Part shown: one piece after another, positions 52,409-61,844 of the stretch | How positions within the stretch are numbered: the stretch's first letter is position 1 | Layout: each line of letters starts with the position of its first letter | Origin: Clostridia bacterium | Lineage (GTDB): Bacteria; Bacillota; Clostridia; Oscillospirales; Acutalibacteraceae | NCBI GenBank assembly: GCA_017631795.1 | Contig: JAGBSO010000022.1 | Coordinates: forward strand, 1-64,000 | Reading direction: 5' to 3' | Length of the DNA stretch: 64,000 nucleotides | Notes under the pieces: generated by a model | What the model was told of the DNA's origin: nothing | Seen by the model: the letters and a program-made list of their open reading frames with translations, nothing else | Database searches by the model: none | Made by a program: the position numbers and the translations under genes

Positions 52409-55400
52409 TCACTCCGTTACAAAAGTAAACTCAAAAATAAGCATACTGTCTTCATCAATCACATATTCGGGAAGAGTTTCGGGACCGCAGCTGTTTGTAC
52501 CGGTTCCTCTTACATAACCGTCAATTGTAAGCACTGAAGAATCAACAGTAATAATATCTTCCTGATGCTTTGCTTTGTAAAGATTATCCTGTGTATAGTC
52601 ATGGATATTGAAAGCAAATCTTTCCTCTGCATACACACGGATTGAATGACCTTCATTATCTGAAACATCAAGCCATTTTACATTGCAATGCTCTCCGTTA
52701 TCCTGAGGCATAATGTAAGGTTCATGCATTTCATGAACAGTTGATTTATAAATACCCATCGGTGACTGAGCTTTGAGGTCGGGAAGATTTTCTGCTGAGC
52801 CTCTGCCGTAATATTCAACATCTGTAAATTCTTCAGGCAGCTCTACTGTCATACCGAATCTGGGAAGATTGATTTTTTCGTCAATCACCTTATTGAGTAC
52901 AGCTCTTACCTTCATTTCACCGACAGGAGAAATTGTGTAGTCAACCATACACTCAAACAGATCTTTTTTACCGCCTTTTATGTTATATACAGACATAACC
53001 GATGCACAGTTACCGTCAAGGCAGACATCGAATGCATCAAGCACAACAGTTACATCATCAAGCTTGAGTTTGCTCCATTTTGATGCAATTTCTCTGTCAT
53101 TATCAAGAGGTGCACGGAATACATTGGGAACAAAACCTTTTGTACCGCATGCAGGCTTCTGATTGAGATATTCTTTTTTATTCATTTTATAGGAAGTGAT
53201 ATTTCCGTTTTCTGCACTGAAAACAGCTTCACCGCCGTCAAACTTGACTTTTACTTTATTACCGTCAGATTCAACACAGATTTTACCTGTCTTGTTAAGC
53301 TCATATGCAACGGAAACATCATTGAGAACAATCTGTTCTCTTGAAACTTCTCTGTCACCGTCAAAACAGATAAAATTGATTATAAAGTCATTTTCATTAT
53401 TGATTTCCTTAAAATCAATTTCAACATCCAATGTTGCCTCGGGTTCAATATCAAGAACAACAGTACCGTTATCATAAGCTACACCGTTTCTCTCAAGAAC
53501 CCATTTCATTGTAAGGTATGAAGCATTTCTGAATCTGTTTGTGTTTGTGAATCTGAACATATTTCCGTCTGCAGATTCAACTCTTACGGGACGGTAAATT
53601 TCTTTCATCTGAAGAGCACCTGTATGGGGTGTTCTGTCGGGATACAAAAGACCGTCTACACAGAAATTGCCGTCATGACGAGGTTCCTTATGGTCTCCGC
53701 CGTATGTATACTGATAGGGATATTTCGGATCATCGGGAGTGTGATAAACTGCATGGTCAACCCATTCCCAGATACAACCGCCCATGAGATTATCGTATTT
53801 ATAGAAAAGATCCCAGTATTCTTCCATACCGCCGGGGCCAACACCCATTGCATGAACATATTCGCAAAGGAAATAGGGTTTTTCTGCATACTGTTTACGG
53901 ACATTCATCTTGCTGCCGCGTACTGCGTTTGCATGCTTGCCTTTTCTGCCGTCATATACACCTTCGCCGACCTGCTGAACTTCTTCATGATCGGGATACA
54001 TTTCGGAAACAACGTCATATGCAATTCTCTTTGTTCTGCAGACACCTTCATAATGAACGGGAATGGGAGTGCCCTGTGCCTTGAGATATTCATAGCACTT
54101 ATCCTGACACTTATAACCGCCTGCTTCATTACCCAGTGACCACATTGCAATTGAAGTATGACTTCTGTCACGCTTATACATTCTCATTACTCTGTCAACA
54201 TAATGATGCTGCCATTTGATATCATGACTGATACCGTTGTCATCCTCATTGCATACTTCCCATGCACCGTGAGTTTCAATATCTGCTTCATCAACAACAT
54301 ACAGACCATGAATATCGCACAGAGTGATAAAGAAAGGATCGGGAGGATAGTGAGATGTTCTGACGGAGTTGACATTAAGCTCCTTCATGAGTACAACATC
54401 TTTTTCAAGGTCTTCATGACTCATGACATAACCAGTTACGGGATGGGAGTCATGATGGTTCACACCCTTGAACTTTATTTTCTTACCGTTGAAATAAAAT
54501 ACGTTTCCGATGATTTCAACAGTCTTGAAACCTGTATAGTTACGCAGTGACATAACTTCTTCACCGTTCTGATAAAGAGTTACGTAAACTGTGTAAAGAT
54601 AAGGCTCTTCCGCATTCCATTCTTTAACATCAAGAGCATCGAATTTGAATGTCATTTTCTGAGATGCTTTCTGCTCTGCAGATGCGATTTCTTTTTCACC
54701 GTCACAAAGTGTAACTCTTACTGTGCAGTTTTCACCGTATGCAGGCACTTCAACATCACAGGTCATATCATATTTATCGCCGTTTTTGACTGATGAAACA
54801 GCGTAATCGTAGATATAGGATTTATCATAAGCTGTAAGAAGAACATCTCTGAAAATACCTGTTTCACGGAACATATCCTGACATTCAAGATAAGTACCCG
54901 TACACCATCTGTACATAAGCACAACAAGTTCATTTGTGCCTTCAACAAGCTGTGATGTGATGTCAAATTCAGCTGTATTATGTGAACCTTCGGAATAACC
55001 GATATATGTACCGTTAAGATATACTTCGATGTTGTTTGCAGCACCGAGGAATGTGAGGATATAGTTCTTTTCCATATCCGCAATATCGAATTTTTTTCTG
55101 TAAATACCTGCTGTCATATCCTCGGGGATAGCAGGAGGAGGCAACTGGAATTCATAGGGACAGTTAAGATAAACAGGCTCCATATAACCTGTTCTCTGCC
55201 ATGTGGAAGGAACAGTTACTTTATCAAATTTCAGATATGAAGTGTCCATTGTATCGGGCACTTTTGCACAGTGATTATAGAACTTGAAATCCCATTCGCC
55301 TGAAAGACATGTCACCATATCTGATGCAAATCTTTCAGCTCTGACATCTGTATTTTTAAGAGTATCGAGCTTTGCATAGGGAATAAAATATGCTCTGGGC

Positions 55401-55465
55401 TCAGTGATATTATCTCTGAAAATTTTGAAATTTCTGTAGTTTTTCTTCTCTAATGTGTATTTCAT
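52409..55465 (-). CDS. lacZ: GH2 beta-galactosidase
   Basis: A 1018-residue LacZ-type enzyme that hydrolyses beta-galactosides such as lactose. It has the usual five domains without an export signal. The TIM-barrel holds MWSLGNEAGG (acid/base Glu) and FLCEYVHAMG (nucleophile Glu), with RTSHYPPDP and the late GGCIWEWVDHA Trp motif. The C-terminal beta-galactosidase small chain begins near residue 730. The ATG at 55465 follows GGAGGT; an earlier in-frame ATG at 55504 lacks one. It is the first gene of the operon with the GNAT::GH78 gene and has a strong promoter with an operator-like palindrome. Confidence 0.92.
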   Translation of the reverse strand: MKYTLEKKNYRNFKIFRDNITEPRAYFIPYAKLDTLKNTDVRAERFASDMVTCLSGEWDFKFYNHCAKVPDTMDTSYLKFDKVTVPSTWQRTGYMEPVYLNCPYEFQLPPPAIPEDMTAGIYRKKFDIADMEKNYILTFLGAANNIEVYLNGTYIGYSEGSHNTAEFDITSQLVEGTNELVVLMYRWCTGTYLECQDMFRETGIFRDVLLTAYDKSYIYDYAVSSVKNGDKYDMTCDVEVPAYGENCTVRVTLCDGEKEIASAEQKASQKMTFKFDALDVKEWNAEEPYLYTVYVTLYQNGEEVMSLRNYTGFKTVEIIGNVFYFNGKKIKFKGVNHHDSHPVTGYVMSHEDLEKDVVLMKELNVNSVRTSHYPPDPFFITLCDIHGLYVVDEADIETHGAWEVCNEDDNGISHDIKWQHHYVDRVMRMYKRDRSHTSIAMWSLGNEAGGYKCQDKCYEYLKAQGTPIPVHYEGVCRTKRIAYDVVSEMYPDHEEVQQVGEGVYDGRKGKHANAVRGSKMNVRKQYAEKPYFLCEYVHAMGVGPGGMEEYWDLFYKYDNLMGGCIWEWVDHAVYHTPDDPKYPYQYTYGGDHKEPRHDGNFCVDGLLYPDRTPHTGALQMKEIYRPVRVESADGNMFRFTNTNRFRNASYLTMKWVLERNGVAYDNGTVVLDIEPEATLDVEIDFKEINNENDFIINFICFDGDREVSREQIVLNDVSVAYELNKTGKICVESDGNKVKVKFDGGEAVFSAENGNITSYKMNKKEYLNQKPACGTKGFVPNVFRAPLDNDREIASKWSKLKLDDVTVVLDAFDVCLDGNCASVMSVYNIKGGKKDLFECMVDYTISPVGEMKVRAVLNKVIDEKINLPRFGMTVELPEEFTDVEYYGRGSAENLPDLKAQSPMGIYKSTVHEMHEPYIMPQDNGEHCNVKWLDVSDNEGHSIRVYAEERFAFNIHDYTQDNLYKAKHQEDIITVDSSVLTIDGYVRGTGTNSCGPETLPEYVIDEDSMLIFEFTFVTE

Positions 55466-55494
55466 AAAATGTACCTCCATGTACAATTTAAAAT

Positions 55495-55536
55495 ATTGTA
55501 ACATATGACGATATTTTTTTCAATTCTTTAATTGAA
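55495..55536 (-). promoter_or_regulatory. lacZ promoter and operator-like palindrome
   Basis: On the minus strand TTGAAA (55518-55523) and TACAAT (55495-55500) are separated by 17 bp. A perfect palindrome, TTCAATT-CTTT-AATTGAA (55519-55536), overlaps the -35 box, a position typical for a repressor or activator site. Confidence 0.7.
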
Positions 55537-55591
55537 AATTTATCAAAATTATGATATATTTATATTATTATTTTTGATAGGAACCGAATCA

Positions 55592-56764
55592 ATGAAAAAC
55601 AACAGAGAAAATAAAAGTTCAAAGTGTCCTGTTTCGGGAAAATGCGGCGGTTGTCAGCTTCAGAATATGACATATAACCGTCAGAAAGCATTCAAACAGG
55701 CAAGCGTTGTGAAACTTTTTGCAAAATATTGTCACGTAGCTCCCATTGAGGGAATGGAAAATCCGTATCATTACAGAAATAAAGTCAGTGCCGCTTTCGG
55801 AACAACGAGAAGCGGTATGATTATTTCAGGCGTTTATCAGTCAAGCACCCATAATATCGTAAAAGTTGACTCTTGTCTGCTTGAAGATGAAACTGCCGAT
55901 AAAATCATTGTCACAATCAGACAGCTGCTGAAAGACTTCAGACTTACGGCATACAATGAACACACCGAAAAAGGTTTTCTGCGTCATGTGCTGATAAGAA
56001 GAGGCTTCAGCACGGGTGAAGTTATGGTTGTTATGGTAACATCAACACCCGTTTTCCCCGGCAAAAATCATTTTATCGACAAGCTTGTTTCAATCCACCC
56101 TGAAATCACCACAATTGTTCAGAACATAAACAACAAATTCACTAGTATGGTGTTGGGTGATGCACAGAAAGTCCTTTACGGTGACGGATATATTGAAGAT
56201 ATACTTTGCGGAAAAAGATTCAGAATTTCACCAAAGTCTTTTTATCAGATAAATCCCGTACAGACAGAAAAACTTTATAACTGTGCCATAAATCTTGCAG
56301 GTCTTACAGGAAAAGAAACAGTTATCGATGCCTACTGCGGAATCGGCACTATCGGTATTGCCGCAAGTGAAAAAGCAAAGACTGTTATCGGCACGGAGCT
56401 TAACAAAGATGCTGTAAAAGATGCCATCGTGAATGCAAAAATCAACAACATTAAAAATGTGCGTTTCTTTGCACTTGATGCAGGTGAATTCATGCAGAAT
56501 CTTGCAGCTGACGATGAACATATCGATGTTCTTTTCACAGACCCGCCCAGAGCAGGATGTTCAAGAGAATTTCTCGACGCGGCAATTGCTCTGTCACCTG
56601 AAAAAATCGTTTATATTTCATGTAATATTGAAACACAGGCAAGGGATGTTTATCATCTTGTAAAACACGGCTATAAAGTCAGAGCATGCAGACCTTTTGA
56701 CATGTTTCCTCACACACGACACATTGAAAATATAATTTTGCTTACAAAAGAGAAGGAGAAATAA
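55592..56764 (+). CDS. rlmD: 23S rRNA (uracil-C5)-methyltransferase
   Basis: A 390-residue TrmA/RlmD-family RNA uracil methyltransferase. The N-terminal CPVSGKCGGCQLQ supplies three of the Fe-S cluster cysteines (CxCGGC spacing). The methyltransferase domain has DAYCGIGTIGIAA (motif I), DPPRAGCS and the catalytic Cys motif VYISCNIET. AAGGAACC-type site precedes the ATG at 55592. It stops 1 nt before the DD-carboxypeptidase begins, though that pairing may be accidental. Confidence 0.9.
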   Translation: MKNNRENKSSKCPVSGKCGGCQLQNMTYNRQKAFKQASVVKLFAKYCHVAPIEGMENPYHYRNKVSAAFGTTRSGMIISGVYQSSTHNIVKVDSCLLEDETADKIIVTIRQLLKDFRLTAYNEHTEKGFLRHVLIRRGFSTGEVMVVMVTSTPVFPGKNHFIDKLVSIHPEITTIVQNINNKFTSMVLGDAQKVLYGDGYIEDILCGKRFRISPKSFYQINPVQTEKLYNCAINLAGLTGKETVIDAYCGIGTIGIAASEKAKTVIGTELNKDAVKDAIVNAKINNIKNVRFFALDAGEFMQNLAADDEHIDVLFTDPPRAGCSREFLDAAIALSPEKIVYISCNIETQARDVYHLVKHGYKVRACRPFDMFPHTRHIENIILLTKEKEK

Positions 56765-56765
56765 A

Positions 56766-58019
56766 ATGAAGGCAAATACCCGAATCATCGCATTCATATT
56801 AACTGCAGTATTATTTATTACCATGAGCGTACCTGCTTTTGCTGAAGAAATACTGTCTGCAACAGAAGAAGAAACTACATCTTCTGATTCAGGAAACACA
56901 ATTCTGAAAGGTGATGCGGATTTAAACGGAAAAATAACTGCTGCCGATGCAAGACTTATTTTAAGAATAGCAGCAAAACTTGTTTCAGTTGACAGCTATC
57001 GTCTGACATATGCAGACTACAACGGTGACGGAAATGTGACATCTCAGGATGCACGTTTTGTATTAAGACTTAGTGCAAATCTTGATCCTTATGCTCCTGA
57101 AACAACAGCACCTCCCGAAACAACAACAAAACCGCCTGAAACCACAACTGTACTTACAGATGAAAACAGAAAGTTTACTGTTGAAACAAATGATCTTTTC
57201 AAAACAAATTACGCAAAAGCTGCTGTGCTTTATGATTACGATAATGACAAAATCCTTTACGGAAAGAATATGCACTCAAGAATGCATCCTGCAAGCACAA
57301 CAAAGGTCATTACAGCTGTTCTCGGCTGTGAATATCTGACTCCTGACTATGTGCTTACTGTCGGAAATGAGTTGTATCTTGTTGAAACAAATACAAGCAG
57401 AGCAGGACTTTATGTGGGTATGAAAATAAAATTCAAAGAAATACTCAAATGCCTTCTTGCGCCGTCAGGCTGTGATGCTGCATACACAATTGCCGTTCAT
57501 GTTGCAAGAGTTGCAACAGGAAATCCCAACATGTCTGCACAGAAAGCTCTTAACCATTTCGTGAGCATGATGAACTCTTACACAAAAAAGTTGGGAATGA
57601 ATGATTCTCACTTTGCAAATCCCGACGGTTTTCCGAACAGCAATCACTACACTTCAGCATATGACATGACAATCATCACAACAAAGGCATATTCATTCAA
57701 GCTTATAAGAAATGTTGTATGCGAGCCCTGGGTAACAGCATATTTTGAATCCGGTCAGAAGATTTCATACACAAATTCAAACGAAACCATAAACCCTTAC
57801 AGTGACAGATATTATCCTTACATGGTAGGTATGAAGACAGGTTCACATTCACAGGCAGGTCAGTGTCTTGTAACTGTTGCAAAAAAATACATCAGCAAAA
57901 CAGGCAAGACCAAAACATTCGTTGCTGTTGTTTACAACTGTCCGAATAAATACGGCAGATATTCAGATCTGAAAAGCATGTATGAAACTGCTTTTTCATA
58001 CTTCTGGCGTCAGCCTTGA
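56766..58019 (+). CDS. D-alanyl-D-alanine carboxypeptidase with N-terminal dockerin
   Basis: A 417-residue secreted penicillin-binding-type peptidase that trims peptidoglycan pentapeptides. A signal peptide (residues 1-27, ending AFA) is followed by a type I dockerin (about 48-108): the two calcium loops use D50, D52, N54, D61 and D84, N86, D88, D95. A PETTAPPETTTKPPETTT linker leads to the S11 peptidase with STTK (S177, K180) and KTG (in GMKTGSHSQAG). The usual S-x-N triad residue reads SGC (C236), so the Asn is Cys. A dockerin on a wall hydrolase suggests docking on a cohesin, perhaps in a cellulosome or cell-surface scaffold. Confidence 0.88.
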   Translation: MKANTRIIAFILTAVLFITMSVPAFAEEILSATEEETTSSDSGNTILKGDADLNGKITAADARLILRIAAKLVSVDSYRLTYADYNGDGNVTSQDARFVLRLSANLDPYAPETTAPPETTTKPPETTTVLTDENRKFTVETNDLFKTNYAKAAVLYDYDNDKILYGKNMHSRMHPASTTKVITAVLGCEYLTPDYVLTVGNELYLVETNTSRAGLYVGMKIKFKEILKCLLAPSGCDAAYTIAVHVARVATGNPNMSAQKALNHFVSMMNSYTKKLGMNDSHFANPDGFPNSNHYTSAYDMTIITTKAYSFKLIRNVVCEPWVTAYFESGQKISYTNSNETINPYSDRYYPYMVGMKTGSHSQAGQCLVTVAKKYISKTGKTKTFVAVVYNCPNKYGRYSDLKSMYETAFSYFWRQP

Positions 58020-58083
58020 CATTTTGTCCAAAATATTACATAATATAAGCAAATAAAATAAAATAAAAGGAGTCTGATATACA

Positions 58084-59772
58084 ATGAGAAATCCACGTTT
58101 TTTTTGCGAATACACATATAACGGAAACAACTTCCTGCTTGCAGGCACAACAAGTGCTCATCTTGATGCAGAATTCACTGTTACAGATGATGCTGTAAAA
58201 CTTACTCTTAAACCCCAGACTGCTGTTACCCTCACAAAAGCATGGTTTGAATTTGACCATGATTTCAAAGACGGTGACAAATTCTTCTCCAACGGTTATC
58301 AGTCATGGACAACTTCAAGAGAATATACAAAAGATGATGTTCACTACGGTCTTAATAAACTTGCACGTATTCAGCCGTTCATCAAGCTTGCAGGTACATC
58401 TTCAGACGTATGGTTCTGTGACGATGCAGAAAAGAAAGGTATTTTCCGCAGCCACTGTTATACATACATAAAGAACGGTGAAAACTTCCTTTTCCTCGGT
58501 TCTCTTTCAGAAAAACAGGGTTACACAATGTTCCATGCTGACATGAACGAAGGCAAGTTCTCAATTGTAAAGGACGTTGAAGGTCTCACAATTGACACAA
58601 ACTACCCTCTTTATGATGTTGTAATTCTCAACGGTGACGAAAATTATGTTTTCGACAAATATTTTGAACTTATGGGAGTACAGAAACCCAAGGTTGATCA
58701 TCTTGCAGGTTACACATCATGGTATAACTATTTCCAGAAAATTGACCAGAACATTATCTATCGTGATCTTGATGCTATGGATCGTATCAAGGAACACGCA
58801 AATATTTTCCAGATCGATGACGGTTACGAAACATTTGTTGGTGACTGGCTTGATCCCAACCCCGAAAAGTTCCCCGACGGCATGAAGGCTGTTGCTCAGC
58901 GTATCCATGACAAGGGTTACATGGCAGGTATCTGGATTGCTCCTTTCAGCGTTCAGATCAAGTCAAGAATTTACAGAGAACATCCCGACTGGGTTATCAG
59001 AGATGAAAAAGGCAAGCCTGTTCTCGGCTGTGTAGGCTGGGGTGGTGCTTATACTCTTGATATTTATAATCCCGAAGCAAGAGAATACATCAGAAACTTC
59101 TTTGATGTTATCCTTAATGACTGGGGTTATGACCTTGTTAAGCTTGACTTCCTTTACAGTGAGTGTATGTTCCCCAGAAACAACAAAACAAGAGGAACAA
59201 TCATGTGTGAAGCAATGGAATTCCTCCGTGAATGCTGTGGCGAAAAGCTTATTCTCGGTTGCGGTGTACCTCTCGGTGCTGCTTTCGGTAAGGTTGATGC
59301 ATGCCGTATCAGCTGCGACGTTGACCTTTCATACAAACCCAAAATCTACAACACTCTCCATGTAAACAACGAAATCATGTCTGCACAGAATGCGATGAAT
59401 AACTCTATCTTCCGCCGTCAGCTCAACGGCAGAGTTTTCACTAACGATCCCGACGTATTCTTCCTGAGATATTCAAATCTTAAGTTCACAATGGAGCAGA
59501 AGATTCTTCTCGGTTTCATAAATCATATCTGCGGTGACGTTCTTTTTGTTTCAGACAACATGGAAGAATATGTTGATGCTGACTTTGAAGCAGTCAAGAA
59601 ATTCTATGCAAAATCAGAATTCAAGATTCTTGATGCAAATTACAGCAAAAACAACAACAAGATTGTTATTAAACTCCTTGACAAAAACGGAGATACAAGA
59701 ATCTTGTGGTATGACACAACAACAGGATTTGGTAACTACCAGCAGATCAGCGGAATTCTCGCAGACAGATGA
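58084..59772 (+). CDS. GH36-type alpha-galactosidase
   Basis: A 562-residue cytoplasmic glycosidase of GH36/clan D. The N-terminal beta-supersandwich is followed by the (beta/alpha)8 barrel: FSNGYQSW, the FQIDDGYE strand, KGYMAGIWIAPF, the nucleophile Asp in LVKLDFLYSE and the probable acid/base in ISCDVDLSYK. It would remove alpha-galactose from raffinose-type or galactomannan oligosaccharides. AAGGAG precedes the ATG. The stop overlaps the glycosyltransferase start (ATGA), so they are coupled even though their roles seem unrelated. Codon use is strongly biased, suggesting high expression. Confidence 0.87.
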   Translation: MRNPRFFCEYTYNGNNFLLAGTTSAHLDAEFTVTDDAVKLTLKPQTAVTLTKAWFEFDHDFKDGDKFFSNGYQSWTTSREYTKDDVHYGLNKLARIQPFIKLAGTSSDVWFCDDAEKKGIFRSHCYTYIKNGENFLFLGSLSEKQGYTMFHADMNEGKFSIVKDVEGLTIDTNYPLYDVVILNGDENYVFDKYFELMGVQKPKVDHLAGYTSWYNYFQKIDQNIIYRDLDAMDRIKEHANIFQIDDGYETFVGDWLDPNPEKFPDGMKAVAQRIHDKGYMAGIWIAPFSVQIKSRIYREHPDWVIRDEKGKPVLGCVGWGGAYTLDIYNPEAREYIRNFFDVILNDWGYDLVKLDFLYSECMFPRNNKTRGTIMCEAMEFLRECCGEKLILGCGVPLGAAFGKVDACRISCDVDLSYKPKIYNTLHVNNEIMSAQNAMNNSIFRRQLNGRVFTNDPDVFFLRYSNLKFTMEQKILLGFINHICGDVLFVSDNMEEYVDADFEAVKKFYAKSEFKILDANYSKNNNKIVIKLLDKNGDTRILWYDTTTGFGNYQQISGILADR

Positions 59773-60821
59773 AAAAAATAGCCATCTTTCAAAAAGATCT
59801 GAGCATTGGCGGTATTCAGAGATCGCTGCTCAATATGCTTACAAACATGGATCTGTCATGCTATGAAGTTGATTTATTTCTCTTTGCAGAACCGGAAATT
59901 TGTACTGTAAACGAGCTGAAAAACGTCAATCTGCATATTATTCGTCCGCTGTTCTATCTTAACAGGCTGATTAAATTTGATGTTTTAAGAAAAATGTTCA
60001 TATATGATCTGCCTGATAAGGAATACGACCTTGCAATTGATTTCAACAGCTACAGCAACGAATGTGCATTATGTACATTGGCAGTAAAAGCAAAAAAACG
60101 CATCATGTGGATTCACAATGATGTAGAAATTGAGCATAAGAACTCACGTAAATACCGTATACTCTGGTCGATGTTCAAAAACAAATTCAGATATTATGAT
60201 GAATTTGTTGCAGTATCAAAAGGTATTGTTGACCCGTTCAGAGAAATGACTGATCTTTATGATACAAAAATTACAGTTATACCAAACACCATCAATACTC
60301 ATCAGCTTATTCTGAAAAGCCGTGAAACTGTCGATTTCAAGGTAGAACCTGATATCACAAATTTCATTTTTGTGGGCAGATTCACCCATCAGAAAGGTAT
60401 TGATATACTGCTTGACTATTTTGCAAGAGCTGTTGAAAAAAGACATGATATTCATCTCTATCTTCTCGGCTCTGGTCCTGAAGGACTTAAAATCGCACAG
60501 CAGATAGAAAATCAGAAGATGAATGATTATGTTACGGTTATTGATGCTGTTGAAAATCCTTATCCTTACATGGCTCAGATGGATGCACTTATTCTTACAT
60601 CAAGACATGAAGGTCAGGGTATGGTCCTGTGGGAAGCAAAAGCTCTGGGACTTGATCTGATTTTTGAAAAGCATCTTGAAAAATACAACGAAGACCTTGA
60701 AGGCAGCGTTGATATTGAAAGCGCTATCATCAATCAGAAAAAACACATAAAACAGCTTGACAGCCTTGATTATTACAATTTAAAAATCAAACAAAGCCTT
60801 TATGAGCTGTTTGATCATTGA
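59769..60821 (+). CDS. Glycosyltransferase family 4 protein
   Basis: A 350-residue GT-B glycosyltransferase. IGGIQRSLLNML at the start, FVGRFTHQKGIDILL, and the EX7E motif in SRHEGQGMVLWEAKALG mark the C-terminal nucleotide-sugar-binding domain. It transfers a sugar from a nucleotide donor to an acceptor, probably in surface polysaccharide or glycolipid synthesis at the membrane. It overlaps the GH36 gene by 4 nt and is followed about 10 nt later by a GT2 gene, forming a small glycosyltransferase pair. Donor and acceptor are unknown. Confidence 0.82.
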   Translation: MKKIAIFQKDLSIGGIQRSLLNMLTNMDLSCYEVDLFLFAEPEICTVNELKNVNLHIIRPLFYLNRLIKFDVLRKMFIYDLPDKEYDLAIDFNSYSNECALCTLAVKAKKRIMWIHNDVEIEHKNSRKYRILWSMFKNKFRYYDEFVAVSKGIVDPFREMTDLYDTKITVIPNTINTHQLILKSRETVDFKVEPDITNFIFVGRFTHQKGIDILLDYFARAVEKRHDIHLYLLGSGPEGLKIAQQIENQKMNDYVTVIDAVENPYPYMAQMDALILTSRHEGQGMVLWEAKALGLDLIFEKHLEKYNEDLEGSVDIESAIINQKKHIKQLDSLDYYNLKIKQSLYELFDH

Positions 60822-60831
60822 GGTGGAAAAT

Positions 60832-61809
60832 TTGCTTTTAAGCGTAATTATTCCTGCATACAATTGTAAAGACACTCTTTCAGCAGCCGTTGATTCGGTT
60901 GCTGAAAATTTTAAGGACACAGAAGTTATCATAATTGATGACGGTTCAACTGACGAAACGCCTGAATTGATTGAGTATCTTAAAAAATCTTACGATTGTA
61001 TTGTGACAGAAAGAATAAAAAACTCAGGCCCTGCAAATGCAAGAAATTACGGTATCAGCAAGGCTTCGGGTGATTTTATTATGTTTCTTGACAGCGATGA
61101 TACCTATGAAATAAAAACGTACAATACTGTCAGCCAAAATCTGACTGATAATATTGATCTTCTCATTTTCGGATTCAGACAGAATTTTCTCGGCAGAGCA
61201 GATGACAAAATCTACTCACTCTCCTCTCCTTTTGATATTGATGAGTTTTACAGAAACAATCTTCTCAATCAGGTATGGAACAAAGCGTACAGACGTGAGT
61301 TTCTGCTGAAGAACAACATTCATTTCAAAGATTACAGATACGGTGAAGACAGGATTTTCAATGCAGATGTGTTAAAATGCACACCACGGGTTATTGCAAT
61401 TCCTGATGTGCTTTATAACTACAATATTGACAAATCCGTCAGCCTGATTTCAGGTTACACTCCCGAAAAATTTGATGCCTGCAAAGAAATCAACCGCTAC
61501 TACTCTGAGCTTTGCAAGGATAAGAAAACTTCGGGCTATATGTTCCTGAAAAACATAGTTTCCTGCATGACTGTTCTTTTTGCAGACAATTGCAGACTCA
61601 CAAAAAAAGAGAAAAAGGCTGTTATAAAAGAAATAATTTCAGATACAGATGTAAAAACTGCGATGGAGTCTGAACAGACTTCCGCTGCAAATGAAATTAT
61701 AAGAAAAATCATCAAAACAGAAAATGTGACAATGAATTATCTGTTTGCATTTACTGTTGCTTTTATCCAGAAGCACTTTCTGCCGTTGTTTCTTAAATTC
61801 AGAAAATGA
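60832..61809 (+). CDS. Glycosyltransferase family 2 protein
   Basis: A 325-residue GT-A glycosyltransferase. SVIIPAYNCKDTLSAAVDSV, IIIDDGSTDETPEL and FLDSDDTYE (DxD-type) are the classical GT2 motifs. The C-terminal part has hydrophobic segments. I start at the TTG at 60832, which follows GAGGTGG (60820-60826); an upstream in-frame ATG at 60802 overlaps the previous gene. It is paired with the GT4 gene and closed by a terminator, suggesting polysaccharide or glycan assembly. Confidence 0.82.
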   Translation: MLLSVIIPAYNCKDTLSAAVDSVAENFKDTEVIIIDDGSTDETPELIEYLKKSYDCIVTERIKNSGPANARNYGISKASGDFIMFLDSDDTYEIKTYNTVSQNLTDNIDLLIFGFRQNFLGRADDKIYSLSSPFDIDEFYRNNLLNQVWNKAYRREFLLKNNIHFKDYRYGEDRIFNADVLKCTPRVIAIPDVLYNYNIDKSVSLISGYTPEKFDACKEINRYYSELCKDKKTSGYMFLKNIVSCMTVLFADNCRLTKKEKKAVIKEIISDTDVKTAMESEQTSAANEIIRKIIKTENVTMNYLFAFTVAFIQKHFLPLFLKFRK

Positions 61810-61810
61810 T

Positions 61811-61843
61811 AAAAAGGTATTGCAGATGCAATACCTTTTTTTT
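61811..61843. terminator. Bidirectional terminator
   Basis: AAGGTATTGCA (61814-61824) and TGCAATACCTT (61827-61837) with a GA loop, flanked by A- and T-runs. Confidence 0.88.
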
Positions 61844-61844
61844 G

